This document shows positions 1 through 14,300 of a DNA stretch of 64,000 bases, one piece after another. The notes beneath the pieces were generated by a model that saw only the letters and a list, made by a program, of their open reading frames with translations, was not told where the DNA came from and ran no database searches. Every line of letters begins with the position of its first letter. Position 1 is the first letter of the stretch. The DNA lies in the NCBI GenBank assembly GCA_963082875.1, contig OY720098.1, positions 1,302,001 through 1,366,000 of the forward strand, written 5' to 3'. The stretch is from Corella eumyota (Eukaryota; Chordata; Ascidiacea; Phlebobranchia; Corellidae). The position numbers and the translations under genes were made by a program.

Positions 1-1945
1 TAACTTTTTAGCATATTAATATTTTTACAAAATATTTTACAAATATGATCTTTAGCTTACTGTGGTTCATATGGTAAAGTTAATTTTTGATTTTAAAATT
101 TGAATTTAAAATTTTTTTTTATAAAAATTTATATGCCTGATGACGTCACAGCCACCTAGGTAGGCGCTGATAAGGTAATATAACGTCTATATGCGAAACA
201 AAAAAAATCCTGTAACTTTTGTTGAATTAAATATTTTCGCGAATTTCTTTATCTTGAATGTTAATTAGGTCAAGGCGGTTCTAATAAAGCACTTAATTTT
301 AGGATTTAAAAAATTGCAAATATTTAGAAAAAATGTCATAACTTTTTAGCATATTAATATTTTTACAAAATATTTTACAAATATGATCTTTAGCTTAGTG
401 TGGTTCATATGGAAAAGTTAATTTTTGATTTTAAAATTTAAATTTAAAATTTTTTTTTATAAAAATTTATATGCCTGATGACGTCACAGCCACCTAGGTA
501 GGCGCTGATAAGGTAATATAACGTCTATATGCGAAACAAAAAAAATCCTGTAACTTTTGTTAAATTAAATATTTTCGCGAATTTTTTTATCTTGAATGTT
601 AATTAGGTCAAGGCGGTTCTAATAAAGCACTTAATTTTAGGATTTAAAAAATCGCAAATATTTAGAAAGAATGTCATAACTTTTTAGCATATTAATATTT
701 TTACAAAATATTTTACAAATATGATCTTTAGCTTAGTGTGGTTCATATGGAAAAGTTAATTTTTGATTTTAAAATTTAAATTTAAAATTTTTTTTTATAA
801 AAATTTATATGCCTGATGACGTCACAGCCACCTAGGTAGGCGCTGATAAGGTAATATCACGTCTATATGCAAAACAAAAAAAATCCTGTAACTTTTGTTA
901 AATTAAATATTTTCGCGAATTTTTTTATCTTGAATGTTAATTAGGTCAAGGCGGTTCTAATAAAGCACTTAATTTTAAAATTTAAAAAATCGCAAATATT
1001 TAGAAAAAATGTCATAACTTTTTAGCATATTAATATTTTTACAAAATATTTTATAAATATGTTCTTTAGCTTACTGTGGTTCATATGGTAAAGTTAATTT
1101 TTGATTTTAAAATTTGAATTTAAAATTTTTTTTTATAAAAATTTATATGCCTGATGACGTCACAGCCACCTAGGTAGGCGCTGATAAGGTAATATAACGT
1201 CTATATGCGAAACAAAAAAATCCTGTAACTTTTGTTAAATTAAATATTTTCGCGAATTTCTTTATCTTGAATGTTAATTAGGTCAAGGCGGTTCTAATAA
1301 AGCACTTAATTTTAGGATTTAAAAAATCGCAAATATTTAGAAAAAATGTCATAACTTTTTAGCATATTAATATTTTTACAAAATATTTTACAAATATGTT
1401 CTTTAGCTTACTGTGGTTCATATGGTAAAGTTAATTTTTGATTTTAAAATTTTTTTTTTATAAAAATTTATATGCCTGATGACGTCACAGCCACCTAGGT
1501 AGGCGCTGATAAGGTAATATAACGTCTATATGCGAAACAAAAAAATTCTGTAACTTTTGTTAAATTGAATATTTTCAAATATTTAGAAAAAATGTCATAA
1601 CTTTTTAGCATATTAATATTTTTACAAAATATTTTACAAATATGTTAATTAGCCTACTGTGGTTCATATGGTAAAGTTAATTTTTGATTTTAAAATTTTT
1701 TTTTTTATAAAAATTTATGTGCCTGATGACGTCACAGCCACCTAGGTGGGTGCTGGTGACGTCACACTGATAAGCTATACAAGCGGGCCAAAACTGCAAA
1801 TATAAAAACGTTGTAACTTTTGTTTTATTGAGTTTTTCGATGGATTTCTTCATCTTAGATGTTAGTAAAAATGTCGTGATAAAAGCATCTAATTGTACCA
1901 GTTTCACATACCAATAGCTTGAACTTAATAAGTAATTAGTAATAA
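1..1945. repeat. 338-bp satellite array
   Basis: Nearly identical head-to-tail copies start at 1, 339, 677, 1015 and 1352 (spacing 338, 338, 338, 337). A shortened copy of about 246 bp starts at 1352 and a diverged one begins at 1598 and fades near 1945. Each full unit carries the palindrome TGACGTCA (a CRE core), followed by CCACCTAGGTAGGCGC. No reading frame is conserved. The array is cut by the window edge, so its full size is unknown. Confidence 0.95.
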
Positions 1946-2304
1946 AGTAAAACCTGTTTATATTCACTTTAAAAACCAGCAGAATTATTTAAAAAGATTA
2001 TTTTATTAAAAATTAAACATTTATGATTAAAGCTTTACACAATACATCATTATTATTACGTCATACAAACAAACATTTTTACGTTTTAAACATTAATTTG
2101 TTATTTAAAAAAAATCTGATCAATAGCATTTCACTATGATGTAATAGTACAAATATAATAAGCAATTATGACGTTGGTAAGGCAGTTTAAGATGGATTTA
2201 ATATTATATTTAAAATGCACTAGTTAAAAGCAAAAAAGTGTTTTTATAAATTTTTATTCTAACTAACTCAACAATGGTCTAATACCAATATACTACATTT
2301 CATT
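1946..2304. other. AT-rich 3' flank of the NuMA gene
   Basis: This A+T-rich stretch lies between the satellite and the last NuMA coding exon. It probably holds the NuMA 3' UTR and polyadenylation site on the minus strand. I see no other gene or repeat in it. Confidence 0.5.
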
Positions 2305-5300
2305 TTAAAAATTTTTTCTTATTTTTTGGCAGTTTTTTTTCGTAAAGGTTTTCGAAATCGGTCCAACTGAAAAAAAAACAAAAATTTAAAGCTTTGTACT
2401 CTTATACTATTACCTATATTATTGAAATTTAAATGGTAAACTAAAATAATTGATCTTACCATACTAGGAGTCCTTTTTTCCCCAATTATTTTGTTTGAAG
2501 TTTTTAAATCTTTACTTGTAGAAGCTAAAAAATAGAAATTTATTTTAGTTTGGAGAAAAATATTTTTAAAATAGGTTCAAATCATTAAAATTTTTTAAAT
2601 AAGTTAAAAATATTGAAAAATTAAAACTAAATTTTATAAATAAATTATTTAAAAAAAGTAGATAAAATTAAAATTGATACAAAATAAAAATTGATACAAA
2701 ATAAATTTCTCTATACAATTTCAACCCTTTTTTTTCCACATAACCCTATGATAAGAAGTTTTTTATTGGGTATGGGTGTATTGTTGTGACATGTTTGAGT
2801 TACCCCGAAATACCGGGCTTAAGGGCGATAAGTGTGGCATTGGCGTGACTCGAACCTAAAACCTTTTGGCTTGTAATAAGATGCCATGACCAGTATACCA
2901 CATTACCAGACAAAGTTATTGGCCTTTTTTTGGCCCCCCTTTTTTTTCCATATCACCTTGAAGTGATAGGTTTTTATATTTTTTTTATTGGGGAAGAGTG
3001 TACAGTTATGACAGGTTTAAGCTATTCTTAATCGCAGGGCTTAAGGGCAAATAGTGTGGCAATAGTGCAGCTCAAACCCAAAACTATTTGACTCATAGTC
3101 TGCTACCACAAGCTGTATCAGACCCTACCAGACAAAGTTGTTGGCCTTTATATAAATAAAAACCAAAACAACTTGCCAGCTCCATCTTGTGCCTGTTTAT
3201 TCCTCTTACTTCTCCTAATTTCCTTCCCACTGGGTGGGGTATTAGGAATCTCGAACATGGTACTTTCCCTTCTAGGGTTTCGACGAGGTTCCAAGTTTTC
3301 CTGAAATATTTAATTGGAAATTAATTAACAAATAATTAGAAAAAAAAGTTTTTATTAATAAAACCATGTAACGAATAAACTTTTAAGGTAAAAAAATAAA
3401 AATTTTAATAAAAAAAATCAGAATATAACATTCAATAGTGTAACTTTACTATAAAATTTTTGGGTTAAAATGCTTATATATATTTTAAAATAATAAAAGT
3501 TATATTTAAATACCTTGCTTAATTCATTTAAACTTGTGGCATTATTAAAGGAATTAAATGAAGTTTGGTACGGAGCTTGAAGGCTATAAGTACTTAGAGT
3601 TTCACGACGAGTCTGCAAACAAAATTAAGGATAATTCGGTAAAAAATTTGTTAAATTTAAAGTTAGAAAAAAGGAGAATTTGTAAATTTATTTGAAACTG
3701 GGCAAAATGTTAGGAAATACCTTTGATCCAGCTAAACTTGATTCTTTGGTGGATTTTCTTTTTATTCCATGTGGAATATCCAAAGTGGAATTTAAATCTA
3801 AACAAAATTTGGAATTTTAAAACTGGTGGCATGAGGCTGTGGTTAAAATACTTCACTAAATAAGATCTTGGGTTTTAAAAAAGCTGCTACCATGTAATGC
3901 TCTAAAAAGATATAAACTTTTGCTAAACCAAAAACCAATTAGCAGCTTAAATATCGGGCAAATATATATAATCTATAATATCCTAAACTGTCAAAGTCAA
4001 CTGGGTTGGGGTAACTGTTATTACTCTATGTTAAGGCTGGGAAGTCGACCATCCCTTATTAAAGACATATAAGTAAAAAATTTAAATATTGTAAATGAAA
4101 GTTTAAAAAAAAATGAAAAAATACAAAATACAAACTTCTGTTAGAATTTCCGAATCTTTCCAAAGTATGTCGTGGATCACCGATTCTCACCGTTTCATCG
4201 CACTTGCTCGGAGTTTTACCCTGGTCGGGGATAAACAATATATCGTTAATTTGTATCAAAAAATAATTACAAAGAAATTTGAAAAAATCAACCAAAAGTG
4301 TGAAAATTTTAAACAGTGTAAAATTCATCTCAAAAAGCTTAAAATATTAAATTTTAAATTAGAACAAAAGCACCAAAAAACTCTATTTTAAAACACACCA
4401 AAGTGAGTAGATCCAAACAGGTGAAAAAATTACCTTAACTAATAAGTTTTCCAATTGTAAAACCTAGATTGCATTTATTATAATATAGGCCTATTTAAAT
4501 CTAACTGTATAAAATATTTTAAAACGTCATTTTTATATAAAACAAACAAGTTACAAAAAAAATGCCAAAAAAATTTAGTATTTAGTTAAAATAATAAAAT
4601 TTAATATTATCTTTATCAATTAAATACAAAAAGCTGTTAATTTTATGTTTTAAAATTTTGGGAAAAACTTTGGTGAACTTTAATTTTACCTGTGTTTCAA
4701 TTGGATAAGAAGATTTTAAATGGGCTTGTGCTTTTACATTTCTTCTCTGCAACTCTGCAATTCTTACTAAGGGGTCAACTATAGGAGTGGTCATGACCAT
4801 TTGGGGGTTGGAAGTAGTGGGTTGGACAACTTTAGGGTTGGAAGTATTCGAAGTATCTGTGTTTGGGTTAAAATTGGATTTGCCAACTTGGGAGTTGGAA
4901 TAAGTGGAAGTGCCCATTGGAGGGTTGAGAGTGGACGCAACCATGTGTGGAAAATGGGTTGAAATTGATGATTCATAAAGATGAGGTTCTAACTCATCCT
5001 GAGTTGGCATCATAGCTAGAAATAATTAAAATAACTAATTAAAAATAATTAAAATTTAGAAACAATATTAACTAAATTTTAGACAGTTTAATAAAAGAAA
5101 TTTAAATTCATCGTACTTCTTTAAATATAAAATCTAAATTTAATTTACATTTATTAAAGACTTAGCATAACGAAAAAATTTATAACAGCAAAAAAATGAT
5201 TTTTTTTGATTTATTCAAAGTGTATTTATGCAAAATCATGCATTTCATAAATCAAATAATTAAATAATAACATATATGCTCAAAATTTAAAAAAAAATCC

Positions 5301-8300
5301 TTAAAAAAAGTTAGTTTAAAAAAAATTGTTAATTAAAATAAAAAATAAATTTGTGTTTTAAAATTAAAATAATTAAAATTAAAAGGCATGCAGGAGAAAA
5401 CATACTTTTACTTTTCTGTATTAGATTAATCCCTACAAATATAATTGTTTTAACCAAATTTTAATACGGAAAAAGTTAAAAATTATGCTAAAAAAATAAT
5501 ATCTTTTTGTGTTTTATGTTTTTCATAAATTAAAATTGTCAAAAGTGTTAAATTAGTTGTATGTTTAAATTAAATTGATTATGATATTGTTTTAATTAAT
5601 ATAAATTTAATTATTGTGTTTAATTAGTTAATTACTAAAAGCTAAAACAATCTATTAATAAGCAAAAGCAGTTTACCTAAATACTTGTTAAGACCTAAAA
5701 AAATATTTATTTTTAACAAAAAAAGTTTTATTTCACCTAGTTAGATAACACTTTTAAAAATAGTTTATCAATAAACACCAAATAAGTAATAAATTTTACT
5801 AAAAAAATTTATTAAAAAATTTATTAATTAAAAAAAGTGTTTACCATGATAATGTAATAAAAGTTCTTACCATCTATATGACTTTTTGCGCCAAGCCACT
5901 GGATTTGTGTCGTGGCCATAGTGGCATGTCTTGGTGTGACATTTTTGTCATGACCCCTGTTCCGTGTCACATTTGAGTCAAGAGTGATGTTTGCTGGGAA
6001 TTGGGTCGAACAACTTAGATCATTGGTGCCTAAAAATTAAAAATTATTTTTATTTATCGTTGATGTGGGAAGGCCGACATTAACACCTGAACATAGAGTA
6101 ACATTTGTTACCCCGACCCACCCAGTTGCCTTTGGCAGTTTGGGATATTGATGATAGCTAATTTGCCAAATGGTTTTTAGCCATTCTTAAGGGCCCTATG
6201 GCATGGAAGCAGTAGGGATTTAACCGAAGACTTCATGTTGTGAATTTAAGTGTTAAAACTACTACACCATGCTTTTACCATTTTAATATTAAACTAAACA
6301 CTACTTTCTACCATTTTTTTACAAAATATCAATGTTTATAAAAACTCACTATATGCAAACAAATCTTTAACTTCTCGTCCAATCAAACTGCTTTCAATTG
6401 ACATACAGCTTCGTGATTGGTCCTTTTTAGAAGGGGTGGACTCCACTATGATGTAATAATATTTTAATGTATATAACATGACTGAAATTCCTTTTTTTAA
6501 ATATACTAAATTTTACAAAAATAAAATTTTGTCCAACTTACAATTAACATTTGGAAGCAGATTTCGTTTTTTGACAACTTTTTCACATTCCTTAAAAATA
6601 AAAAAATATCAAAAATTATTTCTAAAATAAAAAAAAAAATTAAAAAAAAAAAATTACTCACCATTGAGTCGTTCAAACAATCTTGACTCACTGCCCTCAA
6701 GTGTTCAAAATATTTGTTTTGATTAGTAGGGGTACATAGTTTATCCTCACTTTGGGACCTTTTTAGTTTGGTCGGGGTCAAATATGAACTACCCAATATT
6801 CGAGAATCAACGGACTAAAAAAGGGATTTTTTTCATTTTAATTTAGGGACAGTTTTGATTTTAATTTGGCTAAGGGGGTATTATTGTGACTTGTTTTGAG
6901 CCATTTGTAAACAACGAGCTCAAGGGTGAATAGTTTGTTATTGGTGGGGCGCGAACCCGAAATCTGACCACCTAAAACTACACGTATTTTATGGAAAAAA
7001 GTGTGCTGTTGGGGCCTTTTTTGAGTAAACTTTTAGATAGTGTGGCATTGGTGCGACGCAAATCCAATGCCATCACATGTATACTGCACTACCAGACTAT
7101 TAAGTTTAAAAATAATTAACAAAACTATAGTGAAATAAAGGTCCTGGGTTTAAAACCCACTGCAAAAATTCATAAGGTAAAACATCTTAAAATAAAAGCA
7201 GTTAAAATCAAACCCAAGACCTCTGATCTTAAAATATAGAAGATCTCTAACACAGTTAACCACAATATGTCATCAGTTTTATAAGACTGTGGGTTATAGC
7301 CGTTAAAAAACCATTTCTAATATATTTAATACTAAATATATGCTTTTTAAAATATAGAATTCTTTCAAAAACAGTTTAAATCAATGTATAATTAGTTAAT
7401 TACCTCATCAATGAAAGCAATTGATTGTTGCGATGTTTTGAAATCTTGAATCGATTTCACTTCATTTTCACGCTGCTTCAACTGCTCCTCTAAAGTTGAT
7501 ATTCTGTAAAAACATGCATAAATGTGAGAATAAATAAGAGCATTTCTTGTTTAAAATTTTTTTTTTGGTTTTAAGTTTAAAAATATTACAGAAGTTAACT
7601 TAAATAAAAACTAACCAAAAAATTTAAAAAAAATTGTTTTGAAACAAATTTATGGCTTTTAAAGTTCTATATATTTTAAGTTGGGCAAATAAAAAAAGTT
7701 AATAAAAATGTCGTAAAATGTAAAAATAAATTTTAAACAAGCTATGATTTTTAAAAGTTTTTAATTTTTACTATTTTTTTTTTAAATATCAACTTTGAAT
7801 AATATTAATTTTTATTTCTATTTTTTTTTTTATAATTTATTTACTTTTTTAAACTTACTTTTGATTAAATTTTTCTTGTAAACTTTTGATTTCTGCTTCT
7901 CTGTGTTTTACAACCTCCCAGACCCGATCATTTTCATGATTCGAGTTTTCAAATTCTTTCTGCAGTGTTGCCAATTTATTCTTGAGTGTTCCCGTCAAAT
8001 TCTGAGCCTCGTATTTTGCAAAATTTGTTTCGGAAACCCTGATTTGTAAATCTCTAATTTCCTTTTTCTAAAAAATAATTAACTAACCAATCACTTAAAA
8101 TTACTTTAAAGATTTATTAACTTAAATCTTTATAACAAAAAGTTAAAAAAATGAAAAAAAACTTTTTATTAAAATATTAAAAAGGAATGCTTTAAATGGT
8201 GCGAAAAAGGAAAAAAAATTGTTAAAAAATTTAATTAAACCTGAGCTTGGAAAGTGGTCAGTTCAGTTTTATTTAGTTTCTCGAGTTCTAAAAATTGTTT

Positions 8301-11300
8301 TTTCATTTTCTCTAAATTATCAACCGATTCCAAATAATTTAACTTGATCTCATCTGAAAATTAATTAAAAATTTATTCTTGGTGTGGAAGTGTTGACTTA
8401 ACAACATAAACATAGAGTAACATCAGTTATCCCAACCCAGTCTCGAGTTATACCTTTGACAGTTTGGAATATTATAGATAATAATTGCCCGAAAATTATG
8501 CTGCTGATTAATTGCTGGCTCAGCAGGAGTTTATACCGTTTATAGCGCCTTACTCAAGGGTGCTGCAGCATGAGAGCAGTGGGGATCAAACCCACGATTT
8601 AAAGTAGTACACAACGCAGAAAGAGTTTATATAAATGTAAAACACAATTACCTTTCTCATTGTTAAGTTGTTTCATTTGTAAATCGGAAGTCTCTAAAGT
8701 TTTGGTTAAATCTTCAACAATATTTCGATGTTCGCTTAATTTTTGTTCATTTTTGATTCTCAATTCTTTTTCATTTGAAAGACTCTAAAAAAAACAATCG
8801 AAAATATTTGAAAAGTCGTTTTAAATTCTACAAAATAAAAAAATGGCCAAAAATTAATATTTTGAGTCTAAATTTTTTATATTTAGAATCTTATATTATA
8901 TTTCATAAATAAAAATAAAATACAAATTTGGCTTTTATAAAGACAGTTCATAAACTAACAACAAACCTGGTTATTTTTCTTTAATAATTCCATTTCTTTA
9001 TTTAAATTCTCCACTGTAACCTCCAAGTTATGAACTTTATTTGCCTAAAAAAACAAAGTTAATAAAAAAAAATAAACTTTTGTATACTTTAAATAAAATA
9101 TGTTAATTTTAATTAATTAAAAATTTTACCTGTGCTTGTTTAAGTTCAATAAGTTGATGAGCATTAGTTAATTGGGTTGTTAAATTATCTGCATGTTGTT
9201 GAATTTCATCTAAAATATTGTTATTTATTCATAAAAAAAGGCTTAACAATACAATTATATTTTTGTTATGACATCACAGACATTTAATTATGACATCACA
9301 AAACTAACTATAAGTAACAATTATTTAATATGATGTCATAATTTTTAAACCAATTATATATTTATTATAATTTTTAAACCAATTATGACATTCTTATTTT
9401 GATTATGACATCACACAAAACTAATTATATGTAACAATTATTCAAATAACATTCTAGTTTGGATTATGACATCACAAACCTCTTTCTTTAACAATAATCT
9501 TTCTTTCAAGTTCAATTTCACTTAAATTGTGAGCAAGTAAATTTAATTTTGAGGCCATTTCTTTTAAATCTGTTTCCATCTCAACTGTGTTCTAAGAAAT
9601 AAAATTTAAATAAAATTGCAATTGAATAATTAAATTATTAATTTATTTAAAAGTTATCAATTTGTAAAAGTAAATAATTGAATTAAAATAAAAATAATAG
9701 TGAAAATATATTAATAAATGTTTAAAAACTATTGAATTTTTGAGTTATGAATTATTAGAAGTATTTAAAATTTAAAAAAATTAAAAAAAATTTGTTAATT
9801 GAATACATATTTTAAAAATTTAATTTTATTGCTTATTTTTAAAATACAAATTAGATTAACTTTAAATAATTCATTTAAATTAAAAAACCTTTTTTAAAAT
9901 TTCTGATTCAGTTTCGAGGGTGATTTTTTCAGTTTTAAATTTTTCAATTTCATTTAATAATTCTGTTTCATTATTATCCTAAAAACATAAATTTTAATAA
10001 ACACCAAAAAACAATAATTGATAGAAATTAATTAGATGCAAATAAAAATTTAATAAAGTAAAAAATGTTTTATCAAATGTACAAAAAATGAATAATGCTC
10101 TTTTACAATACCTTATTAATTATTTGATTTTGAAATTGTTGAATTTGAATATTTAAATTTCTGATAATTTCTTCTTTCGTTTTTAGTTCTTCAATATATT
10201 GAGTAATTTCATTATTTAACAAATCTAAAAAAATAAATCGATTTAAAATAAACTAATCATAATCATACTAATTAAAATTTAAATAAGAATTATTTATATA
10301 AAATATATAAATTGATAAAACTTACCAATTTGTGAACACAATTCATTAACTTTGAGTTCATTTTCGTTTTTAGTTTTTTCATCTTCATATTTTCTAGTTT
10401 CATTTATATCCTAAGTTAGTTAAAAAAAATAATATTTAAAAAAATTTTAATTTTAGAAATAAAAATTCAATTATAGTCAAATAAAGTAATTTAAATAAAT
10501 AATAATTTTATTAAAATATTAAATTAGCTAAATAAAAAAAAAATAATAATCAGGTTAATGTGAAAAGTTTTAATTTTTAATTTTAAAGCAAATTTTAATT
10601 TTAGACGTGTTATTACAAAACAACGTTGGATCGAATATTTAACTTAGACTGCTTATTTTAAATATTAAATTTTTTAAAAAAGTTTAACAAACTTACATTT
10701 TCAAATTTGTTTTTCAGTTCTGCAATTAATATTTCTTGTTTCACAATTTCAGTTTTCTGGAATAAATGTAGAAATATTTTAGTTTATAAAAAAACTAATT
10801 GAATTATAAAGTAAAAAACCCTACTTGCCCACCCTATAGTCAGTATATTAGTTGTCATAATATGGTCACAACTTTTAACTAATATTTGCCTATGATAATT
10901 TACCTGTGCACCAAAAATGGTAGTTTTAGTTATTTTGTAGGCCTTTAAACTAAACATAATTATTATACATAGATTAAAATGCCATAACAAGAAGTCAACA
11001 ATACACCAAAGATTAAAGTAAACTGTAAATTAGAAAGAATATCATAAGTTAATTTTTAAGATGTAAATTTGGATTTTTCTTTACATTAAAAATCAATTTA
11101 CCAAATTTTTGTTGTCTTCTGCAACATTTTGAGCTTCATTCAGATTTTTTGTTCTTTCTTGTTTTAAATCATCTAATTCTTGTTCAAGATGATTTATTTC
11201 AAATGTTGCTGCATCTTTAAAATCACATAAAAAGTTCAAAATAGAAAAGGTGTTGATATTCACCACTCTCTATTTAATCTTTAATAAAACTACAAGCTAA

Positions 11301-14300
11301 CCCCTAACGCTTAATTTCCAATGCCAACATGGTATTGTTTATTAGGGATAACCAAAGTATTTTTGGATAACTACTTTAAGGTTGATAAACTACTTCATAT
11401 AAAATGATTTATTTTAATTATTATTGCCTAATTTTTTAATTAAAACACAAAACTTACTTTTTTCTTTAATTAAAATTTCGGTTTGTTTTTCCATCAGTGA
11501 AACTGAAGCCAGAAACGAAATATTTTCCTAAATTTTTGAATTTAATGTTATATATATAAAAAATAAAATAAAACATGGCATTTATAAAACATTTGTCACA
11601 AATAAGTCACCTCTTCTGTTTTCTTTAAATTTTCTTTTAAATTTTCAACCTGATTCTCAGAATGATCAAGTCGATTTTTCTAAACAAAAAAAAACAAAAA
11701 AAATTAAATTTTAAGAAAATAACTATTATTAAGCTTTTGGTAGTAGAATCTTATATTAATATACAGATTGATTTTTGCTACATTTTTTTAATTTAAAAAA
11801 AAATTTTCTACAAGATTTTTGTTGTGATTTAAAATTTGTTCAATTTCTATTTTCAGTTTATCCTCAGTTAAATTCCAATTTTCCTCCTTTTTCAACCAAT
11901 CAGAATTCAGCTTTACAGTTTCCATCTAAAATATCATCCCACATTAATTTTAAAAAAAGAGAAAAATAAAATAAACAAAACTCTCATAAAACATTAAATT
12001 ATATTTGTTTAAAATATATTTTGAATAATTTCAACATCAAAATATAAAAAGAGCTAAGAGCTTAGTTTATATATCTATAAATGTAAGTGTATTTTATAGG
12101 CCTACAAAATAAATAAAGTTTTAGTTTGTGATATGCAGTTAATTATTACCCGCAAATATTAGTTAAGAGTTGTGACCATATTATGACAATTAATATGCTG
12201 ACTGTAGAGATGGGCTATAGATTATGATTATTAATAATATATCTAAAACACTAAAAAATAGAATCAAAAATCAATTACCTTAGCCATGTTTAACTTCTCA
12301 GTTACTTCTTCATTCAATAAAACAAGTTCATTATTTTGTTTAGTAAAACTTTCAACTTTTGAATTCAATTCAATATTTTCATTTCTAAGTAGATTATTCT
12401 GTTGGTTATATTCTTCTATTTTTTCCTCCATACTTTGAACTTGTGATGACATATTTTCATTTTGTTGTTTAATTTTAAGAACAGATTGGGGTTCCAACCA
12501 AGTTTGTTCCATTTCTGTTATTTTAATTTTTAATTCTTGAAGCTGAATAAAAAATTTAAAAATATGAGAATATATCTCTATATAATAAAAAGTATATATA
12601 CAACAATTTAAATAATTAAACTCTTAGTAAGCTATAAAACCACCTTATAATAACAAAAAAAAATTGTTTTTAAAGCAAAAAATATAAATTTATTTTTATG
12701 ATTAATTAATGTTTAATTAATTTTATAATTAATAACACAAATGAGAATAGTTTTCATGGCTAAATATTCTTAGTTTATAAAAAATTCCAATTAACCAATT
12801 TTAAAATACCTCTAATTCAGTGACTGCGCCCAAGTTTTCACCTTCATATAAAGGTAACTCTAAAAAAATAAAAATCCAACTTTAATTTTGATGAGACAAA
12901 ATTTATTTGTAATAAATTTAGATTCTTAAATGGTTATTAAAAGATGCTACATCTTAGCAGTAAAATTATATAATTTTTTGTAAATTTATTTTTATTTTTT
13001 TAAATATATATACCCTAATACATAGGCAGTGAAAAAAGAATGTTTTTGTTGTTATAACTATTTAATAATATATCTGACTGGCAGCGTGGTGTAGTGGTAA
13101 AACACTTGCTACACCCCACATAAGATCATTTGTTCAATCCCCACTGCTCCCATGCTGTAGCGCCCTTGAGTAAGGCACTATAAATGGTATGAACTCCTGC
13201 TGAGCCACCACTTAATCAGCAGTATAGTTATTGGGCAATTATAATCTATATAATATCCCAAACTGCCAAAGGCAGTTAGAGATACGCATTCGACTATCCC
13301 ACATAGAGAATAAAGATATATACAAAAAAATATATATATAATACCATAATCTTTGTTTAAATCCACATTATTTTTAATTCTCCGATCCTCTCTTAAAAAG
13401 TTGATTTCTTGTTCAAATTTCTCTTTTTCTAATTTTAAATTTTCAATCTCAATTACCTAGAAAGTAACATTAAAAAAAACATAGTAAGATAAGATTTAAA
13501 TTGTATATTTAAATTATATATATCACTTATGTATAATAAATAAGACAAAACTACACTTAACTCATATACATAAATATTTTTAAGTTTTAAGTTGTTTAAA
13601 TATCAGAATCTTTTTTCTGTATCCCTTAAATTTAAAAAATAAATCAAACCTGGTTCTCAATTTGTTGTTTGTTAAATTCATTTTTTTCTTGCAAATAAAG
13701 AAATTCGTTTTCATTATTTTCATTTTCTTTTTTCGACTCAACCAAATATTTGACCTGAAATTTTTTTAAATTTTTAAAAAAAATTAACATTTCTAAAATG
13801 GGAAAAAAATTATTTAAACCAGAATTGTGATGGTGAGGTGGTAAAAATGACTGGTTTTATATAAAAACAGTTATTTATTATAGAATTAAAAACACTATTT
13901 GCATAATAGAGCTTAGTAAACAATATGCATATGTTAATATCCAATTTTTAGACCCCAAATAAATAAAAATGTTGTTTGTGGTAAGGGTAAATTATCGCTG
14001 GCAAATATTAGTTGAGAGTTGCAACCCTATTTAGACAATTCAAATATTAGTTATAGAGGGGGATATCAACAGCTAATATATAATTAAATACCCAAATAAT
14101 TTGTTTTCAAAACTAACTACAAAAGTTCTAAAATTTAAAAACTTGGTCTTTAGTTAAAATTCATCATTTCAAATATAAAAATAAAATCCAACCTTGCTGT
14201 CACTTTCTTTTCTTCGTTCAATTTCTTTTTCCAATTCTTTTTTGAGCAAAATATTTTCATTTTTTATCTCAATAAAATCTTTACATTTTTCCAATAAACT

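Larger units (their letters stand above)
2305..6814 (-). other. NUMA1: NuMA exons 25-34: unstructured tail
   Basis: Exon spans, 5' to 3': 6814-6662, 6590-6542, 6445-6350, 6029-5871, 5015-4690, 4220-4136, 3797-3721, 3612-3514, 3300-3177, 2366-2305. The tail is basic and rich in Ser/Thr-Pro sites (LTPTK, STPSK, NTPPS), as expected for a protein regulated by mitotic kinases. The stop is TAA at 2305-2307 if the intron before it uses the GC donor at 3175-3176. A different phase would give a tail ending LRKKTAKK with a stop at 2319. Confidence 0.75.

Noticed and set aside
4113-4391. 92-codon plus-strand frame
   Set aside because: It overlaps a NuMA tail exon on the other strand; no domain, AT-rich continuation.
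13078-13330. Possible tRNA gene (A and B boxes present)
   Set aside because: The tRNA part cannot be folded into a complete cloverleaf and the same sequence with a long tail recurs as a SINE.
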